A DNA stretch of 64,000 nt, from NCBI RefSeq assembly GCF_046237015.1, contig NZ_JBJYIN010000001.1:186001-250000 (forward strand), read 5' to 3'. Under the pieces are notes generated by a model. That model had not been told where the DNA came from. It did not search any database and was given only the letters and a program-made list of their open reading frames with translations. The DNA is from JBJYIN01 sp046237015 (GTDB lineage: Bacteria > Pseudomonadota > Gammaproteobacteria > Enterobacterales > Enterobacteriaceae). The position numbers and the translations under genes were made by a program. This document shows, one piece after another, positions 54,275-63,665 of the stretch. Position 1 is the first letter of the stretch. Each line of letters starts with the position of its first letter.

Positions 54275-55771
54275 TTACGCCTGACTCACATTCTTAAGTG
54301 CAGAAGCGATGGATTCCGCTCGGGTGCCGACAACAATCTGAATGCTTTGCTTGTTCAGGCGAATCACTCCCGCAGCACCGAGACGTTTTGCCTCGGCATC
54401 ATCCACCAATGCAGAGTCCATAACGCTCAAACGCAAACGTGTAATGCAAGCATCAATACCAACCAGATTGCCCGCCCCACCGATCGCTTTCAGATAGCCA
54501 CGGGCCAATTGCTCAGTATCAAGTACAGCAGTAGATGTCGCTGGCGCATTGTTGGCGTTATATCCATCGGCTTCAGTAAGACTCGCTGATAATTCGCGAC
54601 CAGGCGTCAGCAGGTTGAAACGCGTGATGGTAAAACGAAACACCACGTAATACAGCCCAAAGAATACCAGTCCCTGGGGTATCAACATGTACCACTGCGT
54701 TGCCAGTGGGTTGCGCGATGACAGCACCATATCCACCAGACCGGCGCTAAAGCCAAAACCCGCCATCCATTGCATACTCGCGGCAATAAAGACTGAAATC
54801 CCCGTCAGCAACGCATGCAAAAAATACAGGACCGGTGCCACGAACATGAATGAAAATTCGAGCGGTTCGGTAATCCCGGTAAAGAAGGAAGCAAATGCTG
54901 CCGCCATCATAATCCCAGCCACTTTGCTCTTATTCTCCGGGCGTGCGCAATGATAAATCGCCAGCGCCGCACCAGGTAAACCAAACATCATAATCGGGAA
55001 GAAACCGGCTTGATAACGTCCGGTGATACCCACAACCGCTTTACCTGCGCCGATAGACTGCTGCCCAGCGAGGAAATTCGGGATATCGTTTATCCCCGCG
55101 ACATCAAACCAGAATACCGAGTTCAATGCATGGTGTAGCCCAACAGGGATCAGCAAACGGTTAAAGAACGCATAGATCCCGGCCCCCGCCGAACCCAACT
55201 GCTGAATCTGTTCACCAAAAGCCACCAACGCACTATAAATGGCAGGCCATACGTACATCAAAATGAAGGCAACCAGAATCATCAGAAACGACGTCAAAAT
55301 AGGCACCAGACGACGTCCGCTGAAGAATGACAATGCTTTCGGTAACTCAACCTGGCTAAAACGGTTATACAATTCCGCGGAAATGATACCAACAAGAATA
55401 CCGATAAACTGGTTTTCAATTTTGCTAAACGCCGCTGGAACCTGCTCAACAGGGATCCGCTGAATCATAGACACCGCAGCAGGTGAACAAAGTGTGGTCA
55501 ATACCAAAAAACCCACAAACCCCGTTAATGCAGCAGCACCATCTTTATCTTTCGACATACCATAAGCAATACCCACGGCAAACAGCACCGCCATATGTTC
55601 AATAATGGCTGCACCCGATTTAATGAACAACGCGGCCAGCGCATTTTCACTTCCCCAACCAACCGGATCAATCCCGTAGCCAATCCCCATAAGGATGGCG
55701 GCAGCAGGCAGCGTGGCGACAGGCACCATCAACGCCCGACCAACTTTTTGTAAATAGCTAAGAATACTCAC
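54275..55771 (-). CDS. nagE: PTS N-acetylglucosamine transporter, IICB only
   Basis: 498 residues from the GTG at 55771 (AGAGGAAAG upstream; the TTG at 55798 is less likely). IIC domain with about ten membrane segments (SFFPIMMFGLPGAALAIYHCA, FTGITEPLEFSFMFVAPVLY) and a IIB domain with phospho-Cys in IDACITRLRLSV near residue 420. E. coli NagE (648) carries a IIA domain after IIB; here the chain stops at ...ALKNVSQA, so phosphate must come from another IIA, probably EIIA-Glc. The divergent nagBAC operon confirms the sugar. Confidence 0.93.
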   Translation of the reverse strand: MSILSYLQKVGRALMVPVATLPAAAILMGIGYGIDPVGWGSENALAALFIKSGAAIIEHMAVLFAVGIAYGMSKDKDGAAALTGFVGFLVLTTLCSPAAVSMIQRIPVEQVPAAFSKIENQFIGILVGIISAELYNRFSQVELPKALSFFSGRRLVPILTSFLMILVAFILMYVWPAIYSALVAFGEQIQQLGSAGAGIYAFFNRLLIPVGLHHALNSVFWFDVAGINDIPNFLAGQQSIGAGKAVVGITGRYQAGFFPIMMFGLPGAALAIYHCARPENKSKVAGIMMAAAFASFFTGITEPLEFSFMFVAPVLYFLHALLTGISVFIAASMQWMAGFGFSAGLVDMVLSSRNPLATQWYMLIPQGLVFFGLYYVVFRFTITRFNLLTPGRELSASLTEADGYNANNAPATSTAVLDTEQLARGYLKAIGGAGNLVGIDACITRLRLSVMDSALVDDAEAKRLGAAGVIRLNKQSIQIVVGTRAESIASALKNVSQA

Positions 55772-55870
55772 CCTTTCCTCTCTTCCCCTAAGGGACAAAA
55801 AACTGCCGATTAGACGCTCTCACTGCCTAGCCAACGCCTCATGCCTGGCTTTGGTATGGAGTGTAAGAAA

Positions 55871-55891
55871 AATATTTCGCCTCGCAAATTA
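55871..55891. promoter_or_regulatory. Possible NagC operator near nagE
   Basis: An AT-rich imperfect palindrome TATTTCGCCTCGCAAATTA lies in the nagE-nagB divergent region. NagC sites in enterics are AT-flanked palindromes, one near nagE and one near nagB. The match is by eye only. Confidence 0.35.
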
Positions 55892-55904
55892 AACCCAATT
55901 ATTA

Positions 55905-55920
55905 TGTGATAAAAATCACT
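55905..55920. promoter_or_regulatory. CRP site between nagE and nagB
   Basis: TGTGA-TAAAAA-TCACT matches TGTGA-N6-TCACA with one mismatch. It lies in the 332-bp divergent region, about 135 bp from nagE and 185 bp from nagB, as in E. coli where CRP activates both transcripts. Confidence 0.75.
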
Positions 55921-56103
55921 AAAAAATTGCATATATAAAGTTTATACCAAAACAAATTGCCAACTTATTTTAAGATAAAAAAAAACAAGATACACTGATA
56001 CTCAGTTTTTCACTCAATGCTAAAACGCGCCTTCATGTGATACGGCCTATCATTGAGTATCGAAAATTTTATTATTGCCAATCGGGTAACCAGGAGCGTA
56101 CTG

Positions 56104-56904
56104 ATGAGACTCATTCCCTTAAATACTGCCGCTGATGTCGGCAAATGGGCCGCACATTATATCGTCCAGAAAATTAATGAATTTAATCCCAGCGCCAGCC
56201 GACCTTTTGTTCTCGGCCTGCCGACAGGCAGCTCGCCACTGGAGGCTTATAAAGCGCTGATCGCGATGTATCAGGCTGGCCTGGTAAGTTTCAAACATGT
56301 CGTCACCTTCAATATGGACGAATATGTCGGTCTGCCCACCGACCATCCGGAAAGCTATCGTACATTCATGTATCAGAATTTTTTTAATCACGTTGATATT
56401 AAGCAGGAAAATATTAACCTGTTGAACGGCAATGCAGAAGATATCACGGCAGAATGTTCTCGCTATGAAGAGAAAATCAAATCCTATGGCAAGATCCACC
56501 TATTCATGGGCGGCGTAGGCAACGATGGGCACATCGCCTTCAATGAACCCGCATCATCTTTAGCATCCAGAACACGTATAAAAACCCTGACGGAAGAGAC
56601 GCGCATTGCTAACTCCCGTTTCTTCGGCGGGGATGTCAGTCTGGTGCCCAAATATGCCCTTACCGTTGGTGTCGGAACATTATTGGACGCTGAGGAAGTG
56701 ATGATTCTGGTGACTACCCGCAACAAAGCACAAGCATTACAGGCTGCGGTAGAAGGCAATGTCAACCATATGTGGACAATCAGCTGCCTACAGCTTCATG
56801 CTAAGGCGATAATGGTTTGCGACGAGCCCTCAACCATGGAACTGAAAGTCAAAACGGTCAAATACTTCCGTGAATTGGAAGCGGAAAATATGAAAAATCT
56901 TTAA
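56104..56904 (+). CDS. nagB: Glucosamine-6-phosphate deaminase
   Basis: 266 residues, equal to E. coli. Catalytic Asp in FNMDEYVGLP (about 72), and Asp-His-Glu in GNDGHIAFNEPASS (about 141-148). Converts GlcN-6-P to fructose-6-P. The ATG at 56104 is the family start; a 17-codon upstream extension is not conserved. First gene of nagBAC. Confidence 0.98.
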   Translation: MRLIPLNTAADVGKWAAHYIVQKINEFNPSASRPFVLGLPTGSSPLEAYKALIAMYQAGLVSFKHVVTFNMDEYVGLPTDHPESYRTFMYQNFFNHVDIKQENINLLNGNAEDITAECSRYEEKIKSYGKIHLFMGGVGNDGHIAFNEPASSLASRTRIKTLTEETRIANSRFFGGDVSLVPKYALTVGVGTLLDAEEVMILVTTRNKAQALQAAVEGNVNHMWTISCLQLHAKAIMVCDEPSTMELKVKTVKYFRELEAENMKNL

Positions 56905-56984
56905 TCTGTATCCCATCAATTTTACGTTGCCAGAAGTGGGCCCACGCAGCGTGACGATAGTGGATAGGTTGTCAGGAGTTAATG

Positions 56985-58145
56985 ATGCTCGCTTTAACAA
57001 ATAGCCGAATTTTTACCGGCCACCAGGTACTTGATCATCACGCAATCGTGATCGATAACGGATTAATAGAACGAGTCTGTCACGTTGACGCCTTGCCAGA
57101 CGGTCTGAAAAAGCACGACCTTAACGGCGCTATGATTGCCCCCGGTTTTATCGATCTGCAACTCAATGGTTGTGGCGGTGTTCAATTTAATGATTCACTG
57201 GCATCGATTTCTGTCAAAACGCTAGAGATCATGCAGAAGGCCAATCAGAATTCGGGTTGCACAAATTTTCTGCCCACGCTGATTACCTCCAGCGATGAGT
57301 TTATGAAACATGCCGTAGACGTGATGCGAGCTTATCTGGCACAAAATCATCATCAGGCCCTGGGGTTACATCTTGAAGGACCGTGGCTGAATAGCATTAA
57401 AAAAGGGACTCACGATCCAGCATTTATCCGTCAACCGGAACAAAAGCTTGTTGATTTTCTTTGTCAAAACGCGGATGTCATTACAAAAATCACGTTAGCG
57501 CCAGAAAAAGTGAACCCTTCCGTCATTCGACAGTTGGTTGATGCTGGTATTGTTATTTCTGCCGGACACTCAAACGCCACATGGGAACAGGCAAAACAAG
57601 GCTTTGCCGCGGGTATCCGTTGTGCGACCCACTTGTTTAACGCCATGCCGTATCTGACCGGGCGCGAACCTGGCTTGGTCGGTGCCATTTACGATGCGCC
57701 AGAAGTCTATTGTGGAATTATCGCCGACGGTTTACACGTCAATTGGGCAAACATCCGCAATAGCAAACGTATTAAAGGTGACAAACTGATACTGGTTACC
57801 GACGCTACCGCGCCAGCAGGTGCGAATATTGACCAGTTCATTTTTGCTGGTAAAACCATATACTACCGTGATGGACTATGCGTCGATGACAACGGCACGT
57901 TAAGCGGCTCAGCCTTAACGATGATTGAAGCTGTGCGCAATAGCGTAGAACAGGCCGGTATCCCGCTGGATGAAGCCATTCGAATGGCAACACTCTATCC
58001 TGCACGAGCTATCGGTGTAGATAAGCAGTTAGGGAGTATTGAAAACGGAAAAGTAGCCAACCTGACCGTTTTCAATCGTGATTATCATATTCTCAATACC
58101 TTTGTTAACGGTGACGATGTGTTGGCGGTAACAAAGCACGGATAA
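56985..58145 (+). CDS. nagA: N-acetylglucosamine-6-phosphate deacetylase
   Basis: 386 residues (E. coli 382). Metal-site residues in LGLHLEGPWLN, AGHSNATWEQ and RCATHLFNAMPY; catalytic Asp in VTDATAPAGA. Start at the second of two adjacent ATGs, six bases after GGAG. 80 bp after nagB. Confidence 0.97.
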   Translation: MLALTNSRIFTGHQVLDHHAIVIDNGLIERVCHVDALPDGLKKHDLNGAMIAPGFIDLQLNGCGGVQFNDSLASISVKTLEIMQKANQNSGCTNFLPTLITSSDEFMKHAVDVMRAYLAQNHHQALGLHLEGPWLNSIKKGTHDPAFIRQPEQKLVDFLCQNADVITKITLAPEKVNPSVIRQLVDAGIVISAGHSNATWEQAKQGFAAGIRCATHLFNAMPYLTGREPGLVGAIYDAPEVYCGIIADGLHVNWANIRNSKRIKGDKLILVTDATAPAGANIDQFIFAGKTIYYRDGLCVDDNGTLSGSALTMIEAVRNSVEQAGIPLDEAIRMATLYPARAIGVDKQLGSIENGKVANLTVFNRDYHILNTFVNGDDVLAVTKHG

Positions 58146-58163
58146 CAAGCGGGTAAATTTTTA

Positions 58164-59387
58164 ATGACCACAGGCGGACAAGCGCAGATAGGGAATGTTG
58201 ATCTGGTTAAACAGTTGAACAGTGCGGTTGTATACCGCCTGATTGATCAACACGGACCGATCTCACGGATACAAATAGCAGAACAAAGCCAGCTCGCTCC
58301 CGCCAGTGTTACAAAAATCACCCGCCAACTTTTGGAACGAGGGCTCATTAAAGAAGTCGACCAGCAGGCTTCTACCGGTGGCCGTCGTGCTATTTCTATT
58401 GTTACCGAAACCCGATCTTTCCACACCATTGCCGTCCGACTTGGTCGTCACGATGCCACCGTGGCCCTGTATGATTTACAGGGAAAATCACTGGAAGAAG
58501 AGCACTACGATCTACCAGAAAAAACCCAGGAAGCACTGGAAGCGGCATTATTTAACGCAATTGACCATTTTATCGATAGCCATCAGCGCCGCATCCGAGA
58601 ACTGATTGCTATTTCTGTCGTATTACCCGGTCTGGTCGATCCTAATGCCGGCATTATTCGCTACATGCCGCACATTCCTGTTGATAACTGGACGTTAGTT
58701 GAAAATTTGCAACATCATTTCCATGTCACTAGCTTTGTTGGACACGATATTCGCAGCCTGGCTTTGGCTGAACACTACTTCGGCGTCACCCACAACGCGC
58801 TTGACTCTATTCTGATACGCGTCCACCGCGGAACCGGCGCGGGAATTTTAGTTAACGGGCAAATATTTCTCGGCAATAATGGCAATGTCGGCGAAATCGG
58901 TCATATCCAGATCGATCCGCTGGGGGAAAGGTGTCACTGTGGTAATTTCGGCTGTTTAGAAACGGTTGTCTCCAATTCTGCCATCGAACAACGCGTACTT
59001 CGCCTACTACAGCAAGGTTATCCCTGCAAAATCTCATCAGATAACTGCACGATTACCTCGATCTGCAAAGCGGCGAACCGTGGCGATACGCTGGCCCGAG
59101 AAGTCATTGAGCACGCTGGCCAATATTTGGGCAAAGCGGTGTCAATTGCCATCAACTTGTTTAATCCACAAAAAGTGGTGATTGCTGGCGAAATCACCGC
59201 AGCCGAAAAAATTCTCTTACCCGCAATACAACGCAGCATCAACACTCAGGTATTAAAAGATTTTCGAACCAACCTACCGATCGAGGTTTCTGGTCTGAAT
59301 CACCTCTCAGCAATCGGTGCCTTTGCCTTGGTAAAACGCGCAATGTTAAACGGCGTTTTGCTACAACATCTGCTCGAAACACACTGA
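58164..59387 (+). CDS. nagC: NagC, N-acetylglucosamine repressor
   Basis: 407 residues (E. coli 406). ROK family: winged helix at residues 20-75 (VVYRLIDQHGPISRIQIAEQ), then the sugar-kinase-like effector domain with zinc motif CHCGNFGCLETV. Binds GlcNAc-6-P, which releases it from nag operators. 18 bp after nagA. In E. coli nagD follows; here it does not. Confidence 0.98.
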   Translation: MTTGGQAQIGNVDLVKQLNSAVVYRLIDQHGPISRIQIAEQSQLAPASVTKITRQLLERGLIKEVDQQASTGGRRAISIVTETRSFHTIAVRLGRHDATVALYDLQGKSLEEEHYDLPEKTQEALEAALFNAIDHFIDSHQRRIRELIAISVVLPGLVDPNAGIIRYMPHIPVDNWTLVENLQHHFHVTSFVGHDIRSLALAEHYFGVTHNALDSILIRVHRGTGAGILVNGQIFLGNNGNVGEIGHIQIDPLGERCHCGNFGCLETVVSNSAIEQRVLRLLQQGYPCKISSDNCTITSICKAANRGDTLAREVIEHAGQYLGKAVSIAINLFNPQKVVIAGEITAAEKILLPAIQRSINTQVLKDFRTNLPIEVSGLNHLSAIGAFALVKRAMLNGVLLQHLLETH

Positions 59388-59692
59388 TTATCCTCTCGGC
59401 TACACTATGCCGGATTATGTGATCCTTAAAAATCCGGCCATTTCACTAAATCAATTTAACGATTATTCATCAAAAGATGATTTAAATTATCGAAAAATAG
59501 TCAACAAGGCTTTTTTAGTTAGCTGATATTGAATTACGGTGCCATTTTGATGCTAAATCATTGGTAATGACACAGCATCTGTAATCATAAATGCAGAGAC
59601 ACGGAATGCCTTATATGTGCCCCGTGAATCTCATCTGGCTAATCTGAAATAATGTTTCGCTTGACGCTACAAGTGGACTGAGGGAGTGACTT
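59388..59692. other. nagC-asnB intergenic region
   Basis: 305 bp without a gene; nagD is absent. A stem GCCGGATT/AATCCGGC at 59409-59438 may end the nag transcript, though it lacks a T-run. The remainder should hold the asnB promoter. Confidence 0.5.
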
Positions 59693-61357
59693 ATGTGTTC
59701 TATTTTCGGTGTACTCGATCTTAAAACCGATCCTGTTGAATTGCGTAAAAAAGCGTTGGAGTTATCAAGGTTGATGCGTCACCGCGGCCCTGACTGGTCT
59801 GGCGTTTATGCTAGCGATAAAGCCATTCTGGCTCATGAGCGCTTGTCTATTGTGGACGTCAACACCGGTGCACAGCCGCTCTACAATGCGTCACGAACTC
59901 ATATTCTGGCCGTTAACGGTGAAATCTATAACCATCAGGCACTCCGTCAGCAATACGGTGAGCGTTACGCATTCCAGACCGGTTCTGACTGTGAAGTTAT
60001 TTTGGCGTTATATCAGGAGAAAGGGCCTGAATTTCTGGACGATTTACGGGGCATGTTTGCTTTCGCCCTTTATGACAGCGAGAAAGAGGCTTACCTGATT
60101 GGTCGTGACCATCTGGGCATTATCCCCTTATATATGGGTTATGATGAGCACGGTAACTTCTACGTTGCATCTGAAATGAAAGCGCTTGTTCCGGTATGCC
60201 GTACCATTAAAGAATTCCCTGCGGGCAGCTACTTGTGGAGCAAAGACGGAGAAATTCGTGAATATTATCAGCGAGACTGGTTTGATTACGAGAACGTAAA
60301 AAATAACGAAACCGATGCGGAAGCACTGCGTGAAGCACTGGAAGAGTCAGTAAAAAGCCATCTTATGTCTGATGTTCCCTATGGTGTATTGCTGTCAGGC
60401 GGGCTGGATTCTTCCGTTATCTCCGCCATTACCAAAAAATACGCCGCCCGCCGCGTCGAAGACGACGAGCGTAGCGAAGCATGGTGGCCTCAGCTACACT
60501 CCTTTGCCGTTGGATTGGAAGGTTCTCCAGACTTAAAAGCCGCCCAAGAGGTGGCTGAGCATCTCGGTACCGTTCACCATGAAATCCACTTCACCGTGCA
60601 GGAAGGTCTGGATGCGATTCGCGATGTGATTTATCACATCGAAACATACGATGTCACAACCATCCGGGCGTCAACACCAATGTACTTGATGTCCCGTAAG
60701 ATCAAAGCGATGGGCATTAAAATGGTGCTATCTGGCGAAGGTGCCGACGAAGTGTTCGGTGGCTATCTGTACTTCCATAAAGCGCCTAACGCAAAAGAAT
60801 TTCATGAAGAAACCGTGCGTAAATTGCTGGCTCTGCACATGTATGACTGTGCCCGCGCCAACAAGGCAATGTCAGCCTGGGGGGTTGAAGCTCGCGTACC
60901 ATTTTTGGATAAAAAATTCCTGGATGTGGCTATGCGGATCAACCCACAGGACAAAATGTGCGGCAACGGCAAAATGGAAAAACACATTGTACGCCAGTGT
61001 TTCGAGTCATACCTGCCACACAGCGTAGCATGGCGTCAGAAAGAGCAGTTTTCTGACGGAGTAGGCTACAGTTGGATTGATACCCTGAAAGAAGTGGCTG
61101 GGCAACAAATAACGGACCAGCAGTTATCAACGGCACATTTCCGTTTTCCATACAACACGCCGACCTCCAAAGAAGGCTACTTGTACCGTGAAATCTTTGA
61201 AGAATTATTCCCTGTGCCAAGCGCCGCCGAATGTGTGCCTGGCGGCCCGTCAGTAGCCTGTTCTTCGGCCAAAGCGATTGAGTGGGATGAGTCCTTTAAA
61301 AAGATGGATGATCCATCAGGCCGTGCCGTTGGCGTACACCAGTCAGCCTACCAATAA
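59693..61357 (+). CDS. asnB: Asparagine synthetase B (glutamine-hydrolysing)
   Basis: 554 residues, as in E. coli. Nucleophile Cys2 (MCSIFGVLDLKTD), glutaminase pocket RLSIVDVNTGAQPL and NGEIYNH, ATP loop LLSGGLDSSVISA, synthase motif GEGADEVFGGY. Transfers the glutamine amide to aspartate. Ends in an intrinsic terminator. Confidence 0.98.
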   Translation: MCSIFGVLDLKTDPVELRKKALELSRLMRHRGPDWSGVYASDKAILAHERLSIVDVNTGAQPLYNASRTHILAVNGEIYNHQALRQQYGERYAFQTGSDCEVILALYQEKGPEFLDDLRGMFAFALYDSEKEAYLIGRDHLGIIPLYMGYDEHGNFYVASEMKALVPVCRTIKEFPAGSYLWSKDGEIREYYQRDWFDYENVKNNETDAEALREALEESVKSHLMSDVPYGVLLSGGLDSSVISAITKKYAARRVEDDERSEAWWPQLHSFAVGLEGSPDLKAAQEVAEHLGTVHHEIHFTVQEGLDAIRDVIYHIETYDVTTIRASTPMYLMSRKIKAMGIKMVLSGEGADEVFGGYLYFHKAPNAKEFHEETVRKLLALHMYDCARANKAMSAWGVEARVPFLDKKFLDVAMRINPQDKMCGNGKMEKHIVRQCFESYLPHSVAWRQKEQFSDGVGYSWIDTLKEVAGQQITDQQLSTAHFRFPYNTPTSKEGYLYREIFEELFPVPSAAECVPGGPSVACSSAKAIEWDESFKKMDDPSGRAVGVHQSAYQ

Positions 61358-61377
61358 GTGAATACATTCGTACCATC

Positions 61378-61404
61378 AAACGGGTCATTACTGGCCCGTT
61401 TTTA
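61378..61404 (+). terminator. asnB terminator
   Basis: AAACGGG/CCCGTTT stem with a 10-nt loop followed by more T, 20 bp past asnB. Confidence 0.75.
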
Positions 61405-61509
61405 CACTTTAATTTATCGGAAAAACCGGCTTTTTGACGTTTTTCTCACCAGACTGTTCACAACCCAGACAAACGATACATTGAGGACACTTTTCGGGAA
61501 AAAACTAGT

Positions 61510-61538
61510 TGACGCAATTAGACCAACTACGCATAATG
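61510..61538 (+). promoter_or_regulatory. Promoter of the tRNA operon, with GC-rich discriminator
   Basis: TTGACG at 61510-61515, 17-bp spacer, CATAAT at 61533-61538, then GCGCCCCGC. The GC-rich discriminator is the hallmark of stringently controlled stable-RNA promoters. The first tRNA starts 37 bp downstream. Confidence 0.8.
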
Positions 61539-61575
61539 CGCCCCGCAACGCCGATGAAGGTGACGCGGAAAAGAT

Positions 61576-61652
61576 GGCTACGTAGCTCAGCTGGTTAGAG
61601 CACAGCACTCATAATGCTGGGGTCACAGGTTCGATTCCCGTCGTAGCTACCA
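61576..61652 (+). tRNA. tRNA-Met elongator (anticodon CAT), copy 1
   Basis: 77 nt with encoded CCA. It starts GGCTACG, but the 3' strand reads CGTAGCT where the second copy reads CGTAGCC, so positions 1 and 72 form G-U instead of G-C. The rest matches the copy at 62044. Confidence 0.97.
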
Positions 61653-61662
61653 TCTTTTCTTT

Positions 61663-61747
61663 GCGGGAGTGGCGAAATTGGTAGACGCACCAGATTTAGG
61701 TTCTGGCGCCGCAAGGTGTGCGAGTTCAAGTCTCGCCTCCCGCACCA
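61663..61747 (+). tRNA. tRNA-Leu (anticodon TAG)
   Basis: 85 nt class II tRNA with the long variable arm (GGCGCCGCAAGGTGT) and encoded CCA; matches leuW of E. coli. Confidence 0.98.
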
Positions 61748-61801
61748 TTACCTTCATGAATTGACATCGATTCTTGAAGTTATTCATGCTTTGTTGTTGA
61801 T

Positions 61802-61876
61802 TGGGGTATCGCCAAGCGGTAAGGCACCGGTTTTTGATACCGGCATTCCCTGGTTCGAATCCAGGTACCCCAGCCA
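61802..61876 (+). tRNA. tRNA-Gln (anticodon TTG), copy 1
   Basis: 75 nt, TGGGGTATCGCCAAG at the 5' end, loop TTTTGAT, encoded CCA. Confidence 0.98.
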
Positions 61877-61912
61877 TATTCAAACATGAACTGAAAAAAT
61901 CTGTTGTCCTGT

Positions 61913-61987
61913 TGGGGTATCGCCAAGCGGTAAGGCACTGGTTTTTGATACCAGCATTCCCTGGTTCGAATCCAGGTACCCCAGCCA
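61913..61987 (+). tRNA. tRNA-Gln (anticodon TTG), copy 2
   Basis: 75 nt. Same as copy 1 except for a compensated pair in the anticodon stem (CTGG/CCAG in place of CCGG/CCGG). Confidence 0.98.
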
Positions 61988-62043
61988 TCTACTTGATAGT
62001 TAAAAGTTTTTATTGAAGTAGAGCAATAAAAGCAGTAACATTT

Positions 62044-62120
62044 GGCTACGTAGCTCAGCTGGTTAGAGCACAGCACTCATAATGCTGGGGTCACAGGTTC
62101 GATTCCCGTCGTAGCCACCA
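62044..62120 (+). tRNA. tRNA-Met elongator (anticodon CAT), copy 2
   Basis: 77 nt with standard acceptor GGCTACG/CGTAGCC and encoded CCA. Confidence 0.98.
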
Positions 62121-62126
62121 CATTTT

Positions 62127-62201
62127 TGGGGTATCGCCAAGCGGTAAGGCACCGGATTCTGATTCCGGCATTCCGAGGTTCGAATCCTCGTACCCCAGCC
62201 A
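62127..62201 (+). tRNA. tRNA-Gln (anticodon CTG)
   Basis: 75 nt, anticodon loop TTCTGAT, encoded CCA. Last gene of the operon metT-leuW-glnU-glnW-metU-glnV-like; one tRNA-Gln (CTG) is found where E. coli has two. Confidence 0.98.
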
Positions 62202-62208
62202 AATAGAG

Positions 62209-62232
62209 AAGCCCGTTAATACGGGCTTTTTT
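62209..62232 (+). terminator. Terminator of the tRNA operon
   Basis: GCCCGT-TAAT-ACGGGC followed by TTTTTT, 8 bp past the last tRNA. Confidence 0.92.
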
Positions 62233-62293
62233 ACATCTGAAAGATACCGTTATCATGTTTAACGCCGCCATAGTGACGGCGGGTTGTAGTTAA

Positions 62294-63460
62294 TCAAACA
62301 CCGATAGCGTATTTCAGCGCCTGTTGCTTTAAGCGACCTGCTCGCTGAGCGACCATTAAAGCCAGATTACGGGCTAAGCTCAACGGCGGTAGTGAATTAC
62401 TGAACGTGTTGTAAAATAAGTCCATACCACTTTGCATCAACAGGTTATCCGGTTTTCGGCGGTACTGATAACGTCGCAACACGCGTTCAGAAGACCACGC
62501 TTCACCCGCATCGCGGGCACCGATCAATACCTCTAGCAGGGTTTCAACATCCCGATACCCCAAATTAACCCCCTGCCCAGCCAAAGGATTAATCGTATGT
62601 GCAGCGTCGCCCAGTAATACCAGACCTGGCTTAACATAGGTTTGAGCATGGCGGCGAACCAAGGGAAACGCCCCTACCCGCCTCGATTTGACATCCCCCA
62701 AACGCTCAGGAAACGTCGCTGCGATCGCGTGATCTAATTGCGCCAACGGCATTGACTGGAGCTGTCGGATACGTTGGGGACTGTCATACCAAACCAGTTC
62801 ACCCCAGTGATCAAACAGCGGCAGAAAAGCACGCGGCCCCGCTGGAGTAAATTGTTGCCAGGTGACGTCCTGCTGAGGACTTGAGGTTTCAACACTGATT
62901 AGCATACAGGATTGACGATATTGCCAACCGCTGACACCAATCCCAGCCCACTGACGAACCTGTGAATTAGCGCCGTCAGCACCAATGACCAGCGAGGTGC
63001 TCAACGATTGCCCATCGTCAAGTTGCAAATTCCAACCTTGTTCCGTCTGTTGCAAGCATTTAGGCACGGCAGGACAATAGTGTTGGCAACGTGCTTCAGC
63101 TTCCAGACTCGTCCAGAGTGCCCTTTGCAACACCTGGTTTTCCACCATAAAACCCAGCTCGGGTAAATGGATATCCGCCGCATCAAACACAACGTGAGCG
63201 TTCTCCCACTCCCAGGTTTCAAGGCGGCGATATGGTACACTGCGCATAGCCTCAACTTTCTGCCAGACGCCAAGCCTCTTCAGCAAAGCCACTGAGGCAT
63301 AGCCCACGGCAGATACCCGAAGGTCCGGAGGGCTTTCCCTGTCAAACGAGGGTGGCACAACCTGTTCGATAACCGCGACCTGCAATCCATTTTGGGCCAA
63401 TCCCAAAGCCGCTGCGGCCCCCACCATCCCGCCTCCGACAACGATCGCATCATAATGCAT
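62294..63460 (-). CDS. ubiF: UbiF, 3-demethoxyubiquinol 3-hydroxylase
   Basis: 388 residues (E. coli 391). FAD monooxygenase for ubiquinone synthesis: dinucleotide-binding GGGMVGAAAALGLAQNG, DG motif VIGADGANSQVRQW, and GDAAHTINPLAGQGVNLG in the C-terminal third. Convergent with the tRNA operon and divergent from miaB. Confidence 0.96.
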   Translation of the reverse strand: MHYDAIVVGGGMVGAAAALGLAQNGLQVAVIEQVVPPSFDRESPPDLRVSAVGYASVALLKRLGVWQKVEAMRSVPYRRLETWEWENAHVVFDAADIHLPELGFMVENQVLQRALWTSLEAEARCQHYCPAVPKCLQQTEQGWNLQLDDGQSLSTSLVIGADGANSQVRQWAGIGVSGWQYRQSCMLISVETSSPQQDVTWQQFTPAGPRAFLPLFDHWGELVWYDSPQRIRQLQSMPLAQLDHAIAATFPERLGDVKSRRVGAFPLVRRHAQTYVKPGLVLLGDAAHTINPLAGQGVNLGYRDVETLLEVLIGARDAGEAWSSERVLRRYQYRRKPDNLLMQSGMDLFYNTFSNSLPPLSLARNLALMVAQRAGRLKQQALKYAIGV

Positions 63461-63665
63461 ACTGGTTTTACCCCTCGTTGGCTAACATCGTTAACGCCTG
63501 TAAAAATAGATTAGGGCAGTGTACTGGATTTCAGATCAATTTTTCAGAAAAGCCGTTCTTAGGGACGACCATTTGCAGACACTGGTCACAACGTCAGCGA
63601 ACGATTACAATACCCGCCCCGAATCAAGGGAATCTTTCTTATCCGCACTGAGTAATGGCAAGTCG

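Noticed and set aside
61647..62271. Minus-strand frames over the tRNA cluster reading GVPGFEPGNAGIKN...
   Set aside because: These are translations of the complement of tRNA genes; the repeats are the tRNA-Gln copies. A well-known false-positive class.
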